A stretch of 64,000 nucleotides of DNA from Streptomyces lucensis JCM 4490 (GCF_014650035.1 NZ_BMUE01000002.1:496001-560000); one strand, 5' to 3'; counted from the first letter of the stretch, positions 46,731-55,191 are shown. The notes: a model not told the origin generated them from the letters alone. Program-made: numbers and translations.

Positions 46731-48175
46731 GTCCGGTCCCCTCCCTTGTCCCTTGTGCCGGACGCCCCGGTCCCCGCCGGGGACGGGCCCCGCCCGGGGC
46801 TGTCGTGCGATTCGTGGTGCAGGTCCAGTGCGAGCGCGGCGGTCCAGCCGAAGCCGGTCGCACCGCAGGCCTCGCCCGTGTACGGGTCGGCGTACTCCGC
46901 GAAGCCGGTGGCGTCGGCCAGGTCGAGGAACGCCTCGCGCAGGGCGTCGGCCCGCTCCCGCTCGCCCTGCGCGCGCAGCCCCCGCTCCAGCAGCCAGTTC
47001 GTGTTGAACCAGGCGGGGCCGCGCCAGTACCGGTGCGGGTCGAAGGCCTCGCCGAGGAGGTCGTAGCTGGGCGCGAGCCGGGTGCGGTCGCCGAGCGAGA
47101 AATGGGGGCCTTCCAGGGTGTGCACCAGGGCGGCGGCCACGTCCCGGGGAAGGTCCGGCAGCAGCAGCGGGACCAGACCCGTGACGGCGCGCTCGCGGAT
47201 CAGCCCCGCGCCGCGAAGGTCCCGGCACAGGAACATCCCCGCCTCCGGGTCCCACAGGCGCCGCACCAGCGCCGTCGTCAGCCGGCCGGCGCGCGCGTGC
47301 CGTGCGGTGCCGGCCGCGCCCAGCTCCTCGGCGATGCGCGCCAGCGCGTGCTCGGAGGCGATGAGCAGTGCGTTGAACGCGGGGTCCTCCACGGCGAATC
47401 CACCGGCGCCGCCCGTGCCGTCGGCGTACCCCGCGTCCCGGTAGGCGGCGGCCAGCCGTACGTACCGCCCGTAGTCCAGGTCCGTCGGCCGGTCCTCCGG
47501 CGCGCCGTGGTCGAGGTCGGCGCGGCGGAAGGAGCCGGCCGGAGCCGGGGCGATCCGGGCGAGCGGGGCGTCCCAGCAGGGACTGTTGTCCATGCCCTGC
47601 TCCCAGGGGTGGACCACGGACACCAGCCCGCCGCCGCCCAGGTCCCGCCGGTGCAGCAGGTACCGGTGCCAGGCGGCCAGCCGCGGGTACATCCGGGCCA
47701 GGAAGCCGCGCGACCGCGACAGACCCGGGTCGGCGCGGTGCACCAGCCAGGCCGCCAGCGCGTGCACCGGTGGCTGCACGATGCCGGACGTCTGTACGGT
47801 GCGCGGGGCTCCCGCGGCGCGGCCGGCGGTGGCGGAGCGCCAGAAGTCGGGGCTGGGGAAGTACGCGTCGAGGGGGACGGAGGGGTTGAACACGATGTGC
47901 GGGACGCGCCCGTCGGCCCACTGGGCCGCCAGCAGCGTCTCCAGCTCGGTCTGGGCCCGCAGCGGCGAGAGGTGCCGCAGTCCGATCGCGATGAACGCCG
48001 AGTCCCACGACCACTGGTGGGGGTACAGGCTCAGGGAGGGGACGGTCGAGGCGCCCGTCCAGTTCGCGTCGAGCACCCGGGCGGCCCTGACGTGCGGGGA
48101 CGTGCCGGACGGCGGTGGATCGTATGCGGTCCCGAACTGCTCGGGAGGGATGGTGAGCTGGGCGGTGCGATCCAC
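46727..48175 (-). CDS. GH63/MGH-like glucosidase
   Basis: A 482-residue (alpha/alpha)6-barrel glycosidase. The motifs 'LYPHQWSWDSAFIAIGLRHL', 'HPWEQGMDNSPCWD' (candidate catalytic acid Asp/Glu region) and 'WRGPAWFNTNWLLERGLRAQ' are typical of the mannosylglycerate hydrolase/GH63 group. GTG 48175 begins VDRTAQLTIPPEQFG. No signal peptide is present, so it is cytoplasmic. Its stop overlaps the debranching-type gene (ATGA). It is divergent from the ROK regulator, with a 121-base AT-richer promoter gap. Confidence 0.82.
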   Translation of the reverse strand: MDRTAQLTIPPEQFGTAYDPPPSGTSPHVRAARVLDANWTGASTVPSLSLYPHQWSWDSAFIAIGLRHLSPLRAQTELETLLAAQWADGRVPHIVFNPSVPLDAYFPSPDFWRSATAGRAAGAPRTVQTSGIVQPPVHALAAWLVHRADPGLSRSRGFLARMYPRLAAWHRYLLHRRDLGGGGLVSVVHPWEQGMDNSPCWDAPLARIAPAPAGSFRRADLDHGAPEDRPTDLDYGRYVRLAAAYRDAGYADGTGGAGGFAVEDPAFNALLIASEHALARIAEELGAAGTARHARAGRLTTALVRRLWDPEAGMFLCRDLRGAGLIRERAVTGLVPLLLPDLPRDVAAALVHTLEGPHFSLGDRTRLAPSYDLLGEAFDPHRYWRGPAWFNTNWLLERGLRAQGERERADALREAFLDLADATGFAEYADPYTGEACGATGFGWTAALALDLHHESHDSPGRGPSPAGTGASGTRDKGGDRT

Positions 48176-48296
48176 TCGGGGCTCCCCGAAAGACGTCCGG
48201 CCGACCGGGTTCGGCTGCGGCTACCGTAGAGTTACGTCTATTTAACACGCAAAACTCAATATGTAATGCAGGCTTGAGAAACACAAGGGGGTGCGC

Positions 48297-49526
48297 ATGA
48301 CCGGACGCCCGGGAAGAACCGGGACGACCTCCAGGTCCGGCGGCCAGGCCGGTGCCGGGGATCTGCTCGAACTGGTGCGCAGCGGCCGTGCCGTGACGCG
48401 CGGCGCGCTCCAGCGGGCGACGGGGCTGTCCCGCGCCACCGTCGGCCAGCGCCTGGACCGGCTGTTCCGGGCCGGCTGGCTGCGCGAGGGCGCCGGCGGC
48501 CCGGTGGACTCGCCGCTCGGCGGACGCCCCGCCATCACCCTGGAGTTCGACGACTCCCACGCCGTGGTCCTCGCCGCCGACCTCGACACCCGGCACGCCC
48601 GCGCGGCCGTCCTCACCCTGACCGGGGAGGTCCTGGCCGAGCGCGCCGGCACGCTGGTGGTCGAGGACGGCCCGGAGGCGGTGCTCGGGGAACTGGGCGG
48701 CTGGTTCGCCGAGTTGCTGACCAAGGCCGGGCAACCGGCGGCGGAGGTCTGCGGAATGGGACTCGCCGTGCCCGGCCCGGTGGACAGCGGGACCGGCCGC
48801 GTCGTGCAGCCGCCGATCATGCCGGGCTGGGACGGCTACGACATAACGGGCCGCCTCTCCCGTGCCTTCACCGAGCGCACCGGCGCCCCGGCGGTCCCCG
48901 TCCTGGTCGACAACGACGCCAACCTCATGGCCCTCGGCGAGCAGCGCACCGGGCACCCGGACTGCCCGGCCTTCGTCCTGGTCAAGGTGTCGACCGGCAT
49001 CGGCGCCGGGGTCGTGGTCGACGGCTCGGTCTACCGGGGCCTCGACGGGGGCGCGGGCGACATCGGGCACATCCGGGTCGGCGCGGACGCGCTGTGCCGG
49101 TGCGGCTCGTACGGCTGTCTCGCCGCCGTCGCGAGCGGCGGTGCCGTGGCCCGGCGGCTGGCGGAGTCCGGGGTGCCGGCCGCGTCCGGCTCGGACGTGC
49201 GGGACCTGCTGGCGGCGGGGCACCCGGAGGCCGCCGCGCTGGCCCGGGAGGCCGGACGCCGGGTCGGGGACGTGCTGGCGACGGTCGTGACGCTGCTCAA
49301 CCCGGGCGTGCTGATGATCGCGGGCGACCTGGCCGGCACGCCGTTCCTGACCGGCGTGCGCGAGCTGCTCTACCAGCGGGCGCTGCCGCGCTCCACGGCC
49401 CGTCTGGACGTCGTCACTTCCCGGCTGGGGGAGCGGGCCGCGCTCATCGGAGCGGGGGCGATGGTCGTGGAACACCTGTACGCGCCGGCGCGGGCGGAGG
49501 AGCGGCTCGCGGCGATGGGCGTGTGA
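48297..49526 (+). CDS. ROK family transcriptional regulator
   Basis: A 409-residue ROK repressor. The N-terminal winged helix-turn-helix is 'VTRGALQRATGLSRATVGQR' (residues about 35-60). The ROK/hexokinase-like sugar-binding domain has 'VVLAADLDTRHARAAVLTL', 'VLVDNDANLMALGE', 'VSTGIGAGVVVDG' and the zinc motif 'CRCGSYGC'. It probably represses the divergent glycosidase genes until a sugar ligand binds. ATG 48297 has AAGGGG 6 bases upstream; the GTG at 48291 is less likely. Confidence 0.88.
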   Translation: MTGRPGRTGTTSRSGGQAGAGDLLELVRSGRAVTRGALQRATGLSRATVGQRLDRLFRAGWLREGAGGPVDSPLGGRPAITLEFDDSHAVVLAADLDTRHARAAVLTLTGEVLAERAGTLVVEDGPEAVLGELGGWFAELLTKAGQPAAEVCGMGLAVPGPVDSGTGRVVQPPIMPGWDGYDITGRLSRAFTERTGAPAVPVLVDNDANLMALGEQRTGHPDCPAFVLVKVSTGIGAGVVVDGSVYRGLDGGAGDIGHIRVGADALCRCGSYGCLAAVASGGAVARRLAESGVPAASGSDVRDLLAAGHPEAAALAREAGRRVGDVLATVVTLLNPGVLMIAGDLAGTPFLTGVRELLYQRALPRSTARLDVVTSRLGERAALIGAGAMVVEHLYAPARAEERLAAMGV

Positions 49527-49672
49527 CGGAGGCGGTCTGCGCGCCGTCATGGCTGCTCGGCGGCCCTGTGACAGGCGCGTTTGCCGTCGGTTTCCGGTTC
49601 CGGCCTCGCGTCCGCATGGTGAAATCCGGGCCGCTGTGGCAGCGTGATTCTCGCCACCCTTGATAAGGGCTG

Positions 49673-49686
49673 CGCTCAGATGAGCG
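49673..49686. promoter_or_regulatory. Palindrome CGCTCA-GA-TGAGCG
   Basis: Perfect 6-base arms with a 2-base centre. A second copy with the same core, CCGCTCA-TG-TGAGCGG, lies 100 bases downstream on the far side of the terminator, toward ppdK. Confidence 0.5.
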
Positions 49687-49709
49687 GATCAAGCGCGGCT
49701 GCACTTCTC

Positions 49710-49738
49710 CAAGGGGTGGCACTGGGTGCCACCCCTTG
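49710..49738 (+). terminator. Terminator hairpin after the ROK gene
   Basis: CAAGGGGTGGCAC and GTGCCACCCCTTG form a perfect 13-bp stem with a 3-base loop (TGG). It is 184 bases after the ROK stop and is self-complementary, so it would work in both directions. Confidence 0.85.
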
Positions 49739-49772
49739 ATCGTTCATCGATCGAACTCAGTCGTGGCGATGA

Positions 49773-49788
49773 CCGCTCATGTGAGCGG
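49773..49788. promoter_or_regulatory. Palindrome CCGCTCA-TG-TGAGCGG
   Basis: Perfect 7-base arms with a 2-base centre, sharing the CGCTCA-NN-TGAGCG core with 49673-49686. Position, about 200 bases upstream of ppdK, fits a regulatory site, but the binder is unknown. Confidence 0.5.
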
Positions 49789-49989
49789 AAAGCCGCCTCG
49801 GGAAGGGTGGGTGCGTTCAAGAAGTGAAAACATCGGAGCGTCTGGGCTTGCCAAGCTTTGACTTTCGATCCCCTGGCGGACGAGTGGTTACAGGCGCATG
49901 ACGCGCAAGTAGACGTACCCAGGGACCTTCGATCTGGGTATGTTCCTCGCCGTCAGGGCAGCCACCGCGGCCTCAAGGAGTCGAGACCC

Positions 49990-52710
49990 GTGTCGGAAAA
50001 CAAAGAACCCCACGTAGCGAAGTTCGTTTACGACTTCACCGAGGGCAACAAGGACCTCAAGGACCTCCTGGGCGGCAAGGGTGCCAACCTCGCCGAGATG
50101 ACCAACCTCGGTCTCCCGGTCCCTCCCGGCTTCACCATCACCACCGAGGCCTGCAAGGTCTACCTGGACAGTGGTGAGGAGCCCGCGGCACTGCGTGACG
50201 AGGTGAGTGCGCACCTCGACGCCCTCGAGCGGAAGATGGGCAAGAAGCTCGGCCAGTCCGACGACCCCCTGCTGGTCTCGGTCCGCTCCGGCGCCAAGTT
50301 CTCCATGCCCGGCATGATGGACACCGTCCTGAACATCGGCCTCTCCGACAAGTCGGTGCAGGGCCTGGCCAAGCAGGCCGGCGACGAGCGGTTCGCCTGG
50401 GACTCCTACCGCCGCCTCATCCAGATGTTCGGCAAGACCGTCCTCGGCGTCGACGGCGAACTCTTCGAGGAGGCCATCGACAAGGCCAAGGAGGCCAAGA
50501 AGGTCACGGTCGACACCGACCTGGAGGCCGCGGACCTGAAGAAGCTGGTCACCGCCTTCAAGAAGATCGTCAAGAAGGAGGCCGGCCGGGACTTCCCGCA
50601 GGACCCGCGCGAGCAGATGGACCTCGCCATCAAGGCGGTCTTCGACTCCTGGAACGGCGACCGCGCCAAGCTGTACCGCCGCCAGGAGCGCATCCCGCAC
50701 GACCTGGGCACGGCCGTCAACGTCTGCTCCATGGTCTTCGGCAACCTGGGCCCCGACTCCGGCACCGGCGTCGCCTTCACCCGCGACCCCGCCTCCGGGC
50801 ACCAGGGCGTCTACGGCGACTACCTGCAGAACGCGCAGGGCGAGGACGTGGTGGCGGGCATCCGCAACACCGTCCCGCTGGCGGATCTGGAGCAGATCGA
50901 CAAGAAGTCGTACGACCAGCTCATGCAGATCATGGAGACCCTGGAGAACCACTACAAGGATCTCTGCGACATCGAGTTCACCATCGAGCGCGGCCAGCTG
51001 TGGATGCTGCAGACCCGCGTCGGCAAGCGCACGGCGGGCGCGGCCTTCCGCATCGCGACCCAGCTGGTGGACCAGGGCCTGATCGACGAGACCGAGGCGC
51101 TCCAGCGAGTCAGCGGCGCCCAGCTGGCGCAGTTGATGTTCCCCCGCTTCGACGAGTCCGCCAGGATCGAGAAGGTCGGCCGGGGCATCGCCGCCTCGCC
51201 GGGCGCCGCGGTCGGCAAGGCGGTCTTCGACTCGTACACCGCCGTGAAGTGGTCCCGTTCGGGCGAGAAGGTCATCCTGGTCCGCCGGGAGACCAACCCC
51301 GACGACCTGGACGGCATGATCGCCGCCGAGGGCATCCTGACCTCGCGCGGCGGCAAGACCTCCCACGCGGCCGTCGTGGCCCGCGGCATGGGCAAGACCT
51401 GTGTCTGCGGCGCCGAGGAGCTGGAGGTCGACACCAAGCGCCGCCGGATGACGGTGCCGGGCGGCCACGTGGTGGAGGAGGGCGACGTCATCTCCATCGA
51501 CGGCTCCTCCGGCAAGGTCTACCTGGGCGAGGTCCCGGTGGTCCCCTCCCCGGTCGTGGAGTACTTCGAGGGCCGGATGCACCCCGGTGCCGACGACGCC
51601 GACGAACTGGTCGAGGCCGTGCACCGGATGATGGCCTTCGCCGACCGCAAGCGCCGGCTGCGGGTGCGGGCCAACGCCGACAACGCCGAGGACGCGCTGC
51701 GCGCCCGTCGCTTCGGCGCCCAGGGCATCGGCCTGTGCCGCACGGAGCACATGTTCCTCGGCGACCGCCGCGAACTGGTCGAGCGCCTGATCCTGGCGGA
51801 CACGCAGGAGGAGCGCGAGGAGTCCCTCAAGGGCCTGCTGCCGCTGCAGAAGAAGGACTTCGTGGAGCTGTTCGAGGCGATGGACGGCCTGCCCGTCACC
51901 ATCCGCCTCCTCGACCCACCGCTGCACGAGTTCCTGCCCGACATCACGGAACTCTCCGTCCGCGTGGCCCTCGCCGAGTCCCGCCAGGAGCCGCACGAGA
52001 ACGACCTCCGCCTGCTCCAGGCCGTCCACCGCCTGCACGAGCAGAACCCGATGCTCGGCCTGCGCGGCGTGCGCCTCGGCCTGGTGATCCCCGGCCTGTT
52101 CACGATGCAGGTCCGCGCGATCGCGGAGGCCGCGGCCGAGCGCAAGGCGGCCAAGGGCGACCCGCGCGCCGAGATCATGATCCCGCTGGTCGGCACCGTC
52201 CAGGAGCTGGAGATCGTCCGCGAGGAGGCCGACAAGGTCATCGCCGAGGTCCAGGCGGCGACCGGCACGGAGCTCAAGCTCGCCATCGGCACGATGATCG
52301 AGCTGCCGCGCGCCGCGCTGACCGCCGGCCAGATCGCGGAGGCGGCGGAGTTCTTCAGCTTCGGCACGAACGACCTCACCCAGACGGTGTGGGGCTTCAG
52401 CCGCGACGACGTGGAGGCCTCCTTCTTCACGGCGTACCTGGAGAAGGGCATCTTCGGCGTCAGCCCCTTCGAGACGATCGACAAGGACGGCGTCGGCTCC
52501 CTGGTGAAGGCGGCGGCGGAAGCGGGCCGGCGCACGCGCCCCGACCTCAAGCTCGGCGTCTGCGGCGAGCACGGCGGCGACCCGGAGTCGGTCCACTTCT
52601 TCCACGAGGCCGGCCTGGACTACGTCTCCTGCTCCCCCTTCCGCATCCCGGTCGCCCGCCTGGAGGCGGGCCGCGCCGCCACCCAGTCGGCGGGCAGCGA
52701 CCACCGGTAG
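49990..52710 (+). CDS. ppdK: Pyruvate, phosphate dikinase
   Basis: A 906-residue PPDK of full length. The N-terminal ATP-grasp domain contains 'LLGGKGANLAEMTNLGLPVP' and 'VRSGAKFSMPGMMDTVLNIG'. The phospho-His domain 'LTSRGGKTSHAAVVARGMGK' holds the catalytic His. The C-terminal PEP/pyruvate barrel has 'CGEHGGDPESVHFFHEAGLD'. It interconverts pyruvate, ATP and phosphate with PEP, AMP and PPi. GTG 49990 follows AAGGAG. Two strong hairpins lie after the stop. No PPDK regulatory protein (DUF299) gene is adjacent. Confidence 0.95.
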   Translation: MSENKEPHVAKFVYDFTEGNKDLKDLLGGKGANLAEMTNLGLPVPPGFTITTEACKVYLDSGEEPAALRDEVSAHLDALERKMGKKLGQSDDPLLVSVRSGAKFSMPGMMDTVLNIGLSDKSVQGLAKQAGDERFAWDSYRRLIQMFGKTVLGVDGELFEEAIDKAKEAKKVTVDTDLEAADLKKLVTAFKKIVKKEAGRDFPQDPREQMDLAIKAVFDSWNGDRAKLYRRQERIPHDLGTAVNVCSMVFGNLGPDSGTGVAFTRDPASGHQGVYGDYLQNAQGEDVVAGIRNTVPLADLEQIDKKSYDQLMQIMETLENHYKDLCDIEFTIERGQLWMLQTRVGKRTAGAAFRIATQLVDQGLIDETEALQRVSGAQLAQLMFPRFDESARIEKVGRGIAASPGAAVGKAVFDSYTAVKWSRSGEKVILVRRETNPDDLDGMIAAEGILTSRGGKTSHAAVVARGMGKTCVCGAEELEVDTKRRRMTVPGGHVVEEGDVISIDGSSGKVYLGEVPVVPSPVVEYFEGRMHPGADDADELVEAVHRMMAFADRKRRLRVRANADNAEDALRARRFGAQGIGLCRTEHMFLGDRRELVERLILADTQEEREESLKGLLPLQKKDFVELFEAMDGLPVTIRLLDPPLHEFLPDITELSVRVALAESRQEPHENDLRLLQAVHRLHEQNPMLGLRGVRLGLVIPGLFTMQVRAIAEAAAERKAAKGDPRAEIMIPLVGTVQELEIVREEADKVIAEVQAATGTELKLAIGTMIELPRAALTAGQIAEAAEFFSFGTNDLTQTVWGFSRDDVEASFFTAYLEKGIFGVSPFETIDKDGVGSLVKAAAEAGRRTRPDLKLGVCGEHGGDPESVHFFHEAGLDYVSCSPFRIPVARLEAGRAATQSAGSDHR

Positions 52711-52732
52711 CCCGGCCCCGGGCACCCGAACC

Positions 52733-52781
52733 CCGGAGCCGCCGCTGGTCCCCGACCCTCACCGATCGGCGGCGGCTCCGG
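52733..52781 (+). terminator. First terminator hairpin after ppdK
   Basis: CCGGAGCCGCCGC (52733-52745) pairs perfectly with GCGGCGGCTCCGG (52769-52781) over 13 bp; the loop is 23 bases. Confidence 0.7.
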
Positions 52782-52790
52782 CGCACGAAG

Positions 52791-52825
52791 GAGAGGCGGC
52801 ACCCTGTGCGGGGGTGCCGCCTCTC
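52791..52825 (+). terminator. Second terminator hairpin after ppdK
   Basis: GAGAGGCGGCACC and GGTGCCGCCTCTC form a perfect 13-bp stem with a 9-base loop, 10 bases after the first hairpin. The tandem pair should isolate ppdK from the islet downstream. Confidence 0.85.
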
Positions 52826-53330
52826 GGCGCGTCATCTGCGGGGACTGTCAAGCTACGTCGCTGACCAGGCAGGATGGCGTTTATGCGCGTCGGCTGTTGT
52901 TGAAGCCGCGCGAAGCCGTTGTGCCCTCGTCGTGCCCTCCGGCGCGGCCAGCTATGGCGGCGTCGAGCGGTGGCAGAACATCCACTTCTGGCCCCTGTAC
53001 ACGGGCCAGGCCATCCCGATCGACCAGTGGCGGTCGCGGATGTGACTGGAGACCTGGGTCTAGCTGGGCAGACCGGCCGGCTACTAGGGCACAGCCGCCG
53101 ACCGTGCCCTCGTAGCCGTTATGGGTTGTTGTCGGTCACTGTTGGCCGCCCTCGGACGGCCCAGAGACGGTCCACGGCAGATTTTCAGCGGGCTCCGTTC
53201 GCCTCCTACGGCCTGCGGCTTTCCGCGTGACACCCGCTGCCGGGGGATACCTGCGGAAGCAGGCCCAGGCCAAGGCTGCGTAGAGCTGCCCAGCACGGCA
53301 CCAACCGAGAGAAGCCCCGTACGCCGCACA
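52826..53330. other. 505-base gap with possible gene debris
   Basis: No complete gene is supported. One frame ending at TGA 53045 reads 'YGGVERWQNIHFWPLYTGQA' then 'IPIDQWRSRM', which looks like the tail of a real protein (aromatic-rich, not GC-shadow composition), but it has no start or upstream homology and family is not recognised. Codon bias is weak from here to about 54.7 kb, consistent with a non-core insertion. Confidence 0.4.
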
Positions 53331-54140
53331 TCATGGACCATCTCTTGAGATGGAGCGCAGTAGAGATCTTCGAGTTTCCGGGATCCGCTCTGCGTGAGGA
53401 TCAAGGAAGTTTACCAAATTCATCAAGCCACACTGCAGATCCGTGATTCGTTGGAGCGAATCGAGGCTTTGGATCAGCGTTTCGATATCCGCCGTCAAGC
53501 CTTGCGTCCATTTTGTAAATCCTGGATCGACTTCAAGCCGATTACAGAACTCGGCATACCCCAGGCATGATTCCGCGTGCCCGCCTCTGTTGATCATCAG
53601 CTCGCCCAGGGCGCGCTGTTCACCACGCAGGACGCGGAAGCGGCGATCCGAGTAGGTACTCGTACTAAGCGCTTCACTGATTTCGGTCAGCAGCGAGATC
53701 AGCTTGCGATTATCCTGTCGATTCCCTAGATCTAGGAATCTGATTCGGCGCCGTATTATCTCAACCCAGCCCAAGTATTCGCAGATCACAAAAAGGGTAC
53801 TCCGGCGAGCATACTCCCTCTCCCGCGCCACCTCCGAAGCCCCGTAGGTTTGCAGAAAATGCTGTGTCATGATGTTATAGAGGCGCGACTGCAAGTCAAA
53901 TGCCGACCATAGCAATGGGTCCCGGAAGCGGCTCATGATGTCGTGCCGCTTTGCCTCTCGAGCGAGCTCAGCGGATTGCCGCTCAAGCTCTGCTGATAGC
54001 AGGGTTTGCATTCTGGCCGCTCGAGAGCTCAACACTATGCTCACCAGGGCAACGACGGCCGATATTGCCGATACGGTGAGCTGGATACTCATAAGGCGAT
54101 TATCGACCACTCGCTTGTTGCGCGCACTCTGGGGCTTCAT
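53331..54140 (-). CDS. Hypothetical membrane-anchored protein of low GC
   Basis: A 269-residue protein of no recognised family. One N-terminal membrane helix ('MSIQLTVSAISAVVALVSIV', residues about 17-38) is followed by a charged coiled-coil-like segment ('LSAELERQSAELAREAKRH') and a helical cytoplasmic domain rich in Leu and Arg. Codons such as ATA, AAT, TTG and AGT are frequent, unlike the neighbours, and indicate recent transfer. ATG 54140 has GAGG about 8 bases upstream. The gene starts 23 bases inside the broken edge of an IS481 remnant, which may supply its promoter. Confidence 0.7.
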   Translation of the reverse strand: MKPQSARNKRVVDNRLMSIQLTVSAISAVVALVSIVLSSRAARMQTLLSAELERQSAELAREAKRHDIMSRFRDPLLWSAFDLQSRLYNIMTQHFLQTYGASEVAREREYARRSTLFVICEYLGWVEIIRRRIRFLDLGNRQDNRKLISLLTEISEALSTSTYSDRRFRVLRGEQRALGELMINRGGHAESCLGYAEFCNRLEVDPGFTKWTQGLTADIETLIQSLDSLQRITDLQCGLMNLVNFLDPHAERIPETRRSLLRSISRDGP

Positions 54141-54162
54141 ATCCGACCTCAGTACCTGGCCG

Positions 54163-54331
54163 ACACCGGGCCAGACGCAGCCTGCCTGTCGGGGTCAGCG
54201 GGGCATTACGGTGGGACACGAGGGCCCCCTGAGTACCGGTCGTAGATGTCGCAATCCACACCGAACCCAGAAGGCCCTCACCTGTTCAAGCACTCAGCTC
54301 GCGTGTCACCAACGTCCCGGGACAGCACACC
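54163..54331 (-). mobile_element. IS481-family element remnant (5' end with transposase start)
   Basis: Read on the minus strand, GTG 54219 begins V-S-H-R-N-A-P-L-T-P-T-G-R-L-R-L-A-R-C, the characteristic N-terminus of Streptomyces IS481-family transposases, and the similarity stops at about 54163. Upstream of it the sequence GTGTGCTGTCCCGGGACGTT (ending near 54329) has the character of an element end. The DDE catalytic part and the other end are missing, so the element is truncated and immobile. Confidence 0.7.
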
Positions 54332-54472
54332 TAGCGCCGGTCCTGATGTGAAACCGGCGGACGTGACCGGGCTGACCTCTCGGCCATGGCAAGCCGTCGG
54401 TGATCCTGAAGCAGAGTGTTTCTACGGGAGCGGGGGAAGGAGTCAGAGCGGGAGGGAGGACAGGAGGCAGCC

Positions 54473-54673
54473 GTGGCCGTCCTCGCGATCTTTCTCCTCA
54501 CCATCGGGACGCTCTTGGTCCTGCTCGGGGTGCTTCTGGTCCTTGTCGGGACGCTTCTGACCGCCATCGGGGTGGCCTTGATCCCTATCGGGGTGGCCCT
54601 GATCGCCGTAGGCACGTTCTTGCTAATCCGGAGACTTCTTGGCCGCGATCGAACGCGATCTCACTTCGGGTGA
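54473..54673 (+). CDS. Small membrane protein built of a 7-residue repeat
   Basis: A 66-residue protein from GTG 54473 with AGGAGG 6 bases upstream. After VAVLAIF, residues form six consecutive heptads: LLTIGTL, LVLLGVL, LVLVGTL, LTAIGVA, LIPIGVA and LIAVGTF, each with glycine at position 5. A basic tail 'RRLLGRDRTRSHFG' follows. It would span the membrane once or twice (42 residues), with a glycine stripe suited to close helix packing. No family is recognised. A longer version from GTG 54416 would add 19 charged residues. Confidence 0.6.
   Translation: MAVLAIFLLTIGTLLVLLGVLLVLVGTLLTAIGVALIPIGVALIAVGTFLLIRRLLGRDRTRSHFG
54494..54619 (+). repeat. Six 21-bp coding repeats
   Basis: Six consecutive 21-base units encode the heptads above. 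Each unit contains a conserved GGG or GGC glycine codon at positions 13-15, often followed by ACG or GTG. Units differ by several substitutions, so the array is degenerate and conserved mainly at the protein pattern level. Confidence 0.75.
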
Positions 54674-54759
54674 ACTCGAGGGCAGCCCTCAGTGCAGCCA
54701 CAACTGATCACCGGCGGCCGTGACCTGCGGTCGCCGAATCGATCAATGCCTGACCTCTG

Positions 54760-55191
54760 TCAGTCGCTGGTGAGGGGCCAGACCTTCCAGGCCAGATCCA
54801 AGCGGCCGTATGCGTCGTCGAACCAGGCATCGTCCAGCGGGACGGTCACTGTCACCGTCGTCAAGGACGATGAGGCGTCTCTGATCGTCACATGAGCCCG
54901 TTCCTCCTCCAGGTCACGCTCGATGAACACCTCAGGCCCGCGGGTGTCCTCGCGCCACGCGATGTCCTGCCCGGCGTCGAGCGCGTCCAGGGCTTCCTGC
55001 CAGTGCCGCAGGTCGTCCGGGAGCACCCAGGTCTTGAGGCTTCCGCGCACGAACGGCGTGTCGACCAGAAACTCCCCGGTCAGTGCATCGCTGGCGTCCT
55101 GAGCGTCCGAACGCTCCCTTCCCGTGAGGCGGAGGATGACGCTGTTGCCCTCGCCCTCCAGGCGGATCACGTCGATCGGGCCCTCGTCCAC
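54760..55191 (-). CDS. DUF5959-like protein
   Basis: About 143 residues from GTG 55191 (GAAGGA 7 bases upstream); an ATG at 55215 is an alternative. 'IDVIRLEGEGNSVILRLTGR', 'VRGSLKTWVLPDDLRHWQEA' and 'WREDTRGPEVFIERD' form a mixed alpha/beta protein like the DUF5959 proteins common in Streptomyces, whose function is unknown; some lie near contact-dependent or antitoxin-like genes. It is acidic (many Asp and Glu). It is a single gene with no operon partner. Confidence 0.55.
   Translation of the reverse strand: MDEGPIDVIRLEGEGNSVILRLTGRERSDAQDASDALTGEFLVDTPFVRGSLKTWVLPDDLRHWQEALDALDAGQDIAWREDTRGPEVFIERDLEEERAHVTIRDASSSLTTVTVTVPLDDAWFDDAYGRLDLAWKVWPLTSD

Larger units (their letters stand above)
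49527..49989. other. 463-base gap upstream of ppdK
   Basis: No gene is supported here. It holds a 13-bp-arm terminator (49710-49738) flanked by two related palindromes (49673-49686 and 49773-49788), and then about 200 bases leading to the ppdK start, with an open but non-homologous extension in the ppdK frame from 49858. AAGGAG at 49975-49980 is the ppdK ribosome-binding site. Confidence 0.7.

Noticed and set aside
44793..49550. A 1585-codon open frame on the minus strand spanning several genes
   Set aside because: It joins the real debranching-type gene to the out-of-frame shadow of the GH63-like gene and to the antisense of the ROK gene. Homology stops at ATG 46730.
54163..54331. Complete IS481 element
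   Set aside because: Similarity to the transposase stops after about 19 codons; the DDE region and an opposite end could not be found between 52.8 and 54.1 kb.
54331..54615. Minus-strand 94-codon frame over the heptad repeats
   Set aside because: It also shows 7-residue periodicity, but only as the mirror of the 21-bp repeats. It lacks a good ribosome-binding site, while the plus-strand frame has AGGAGG.
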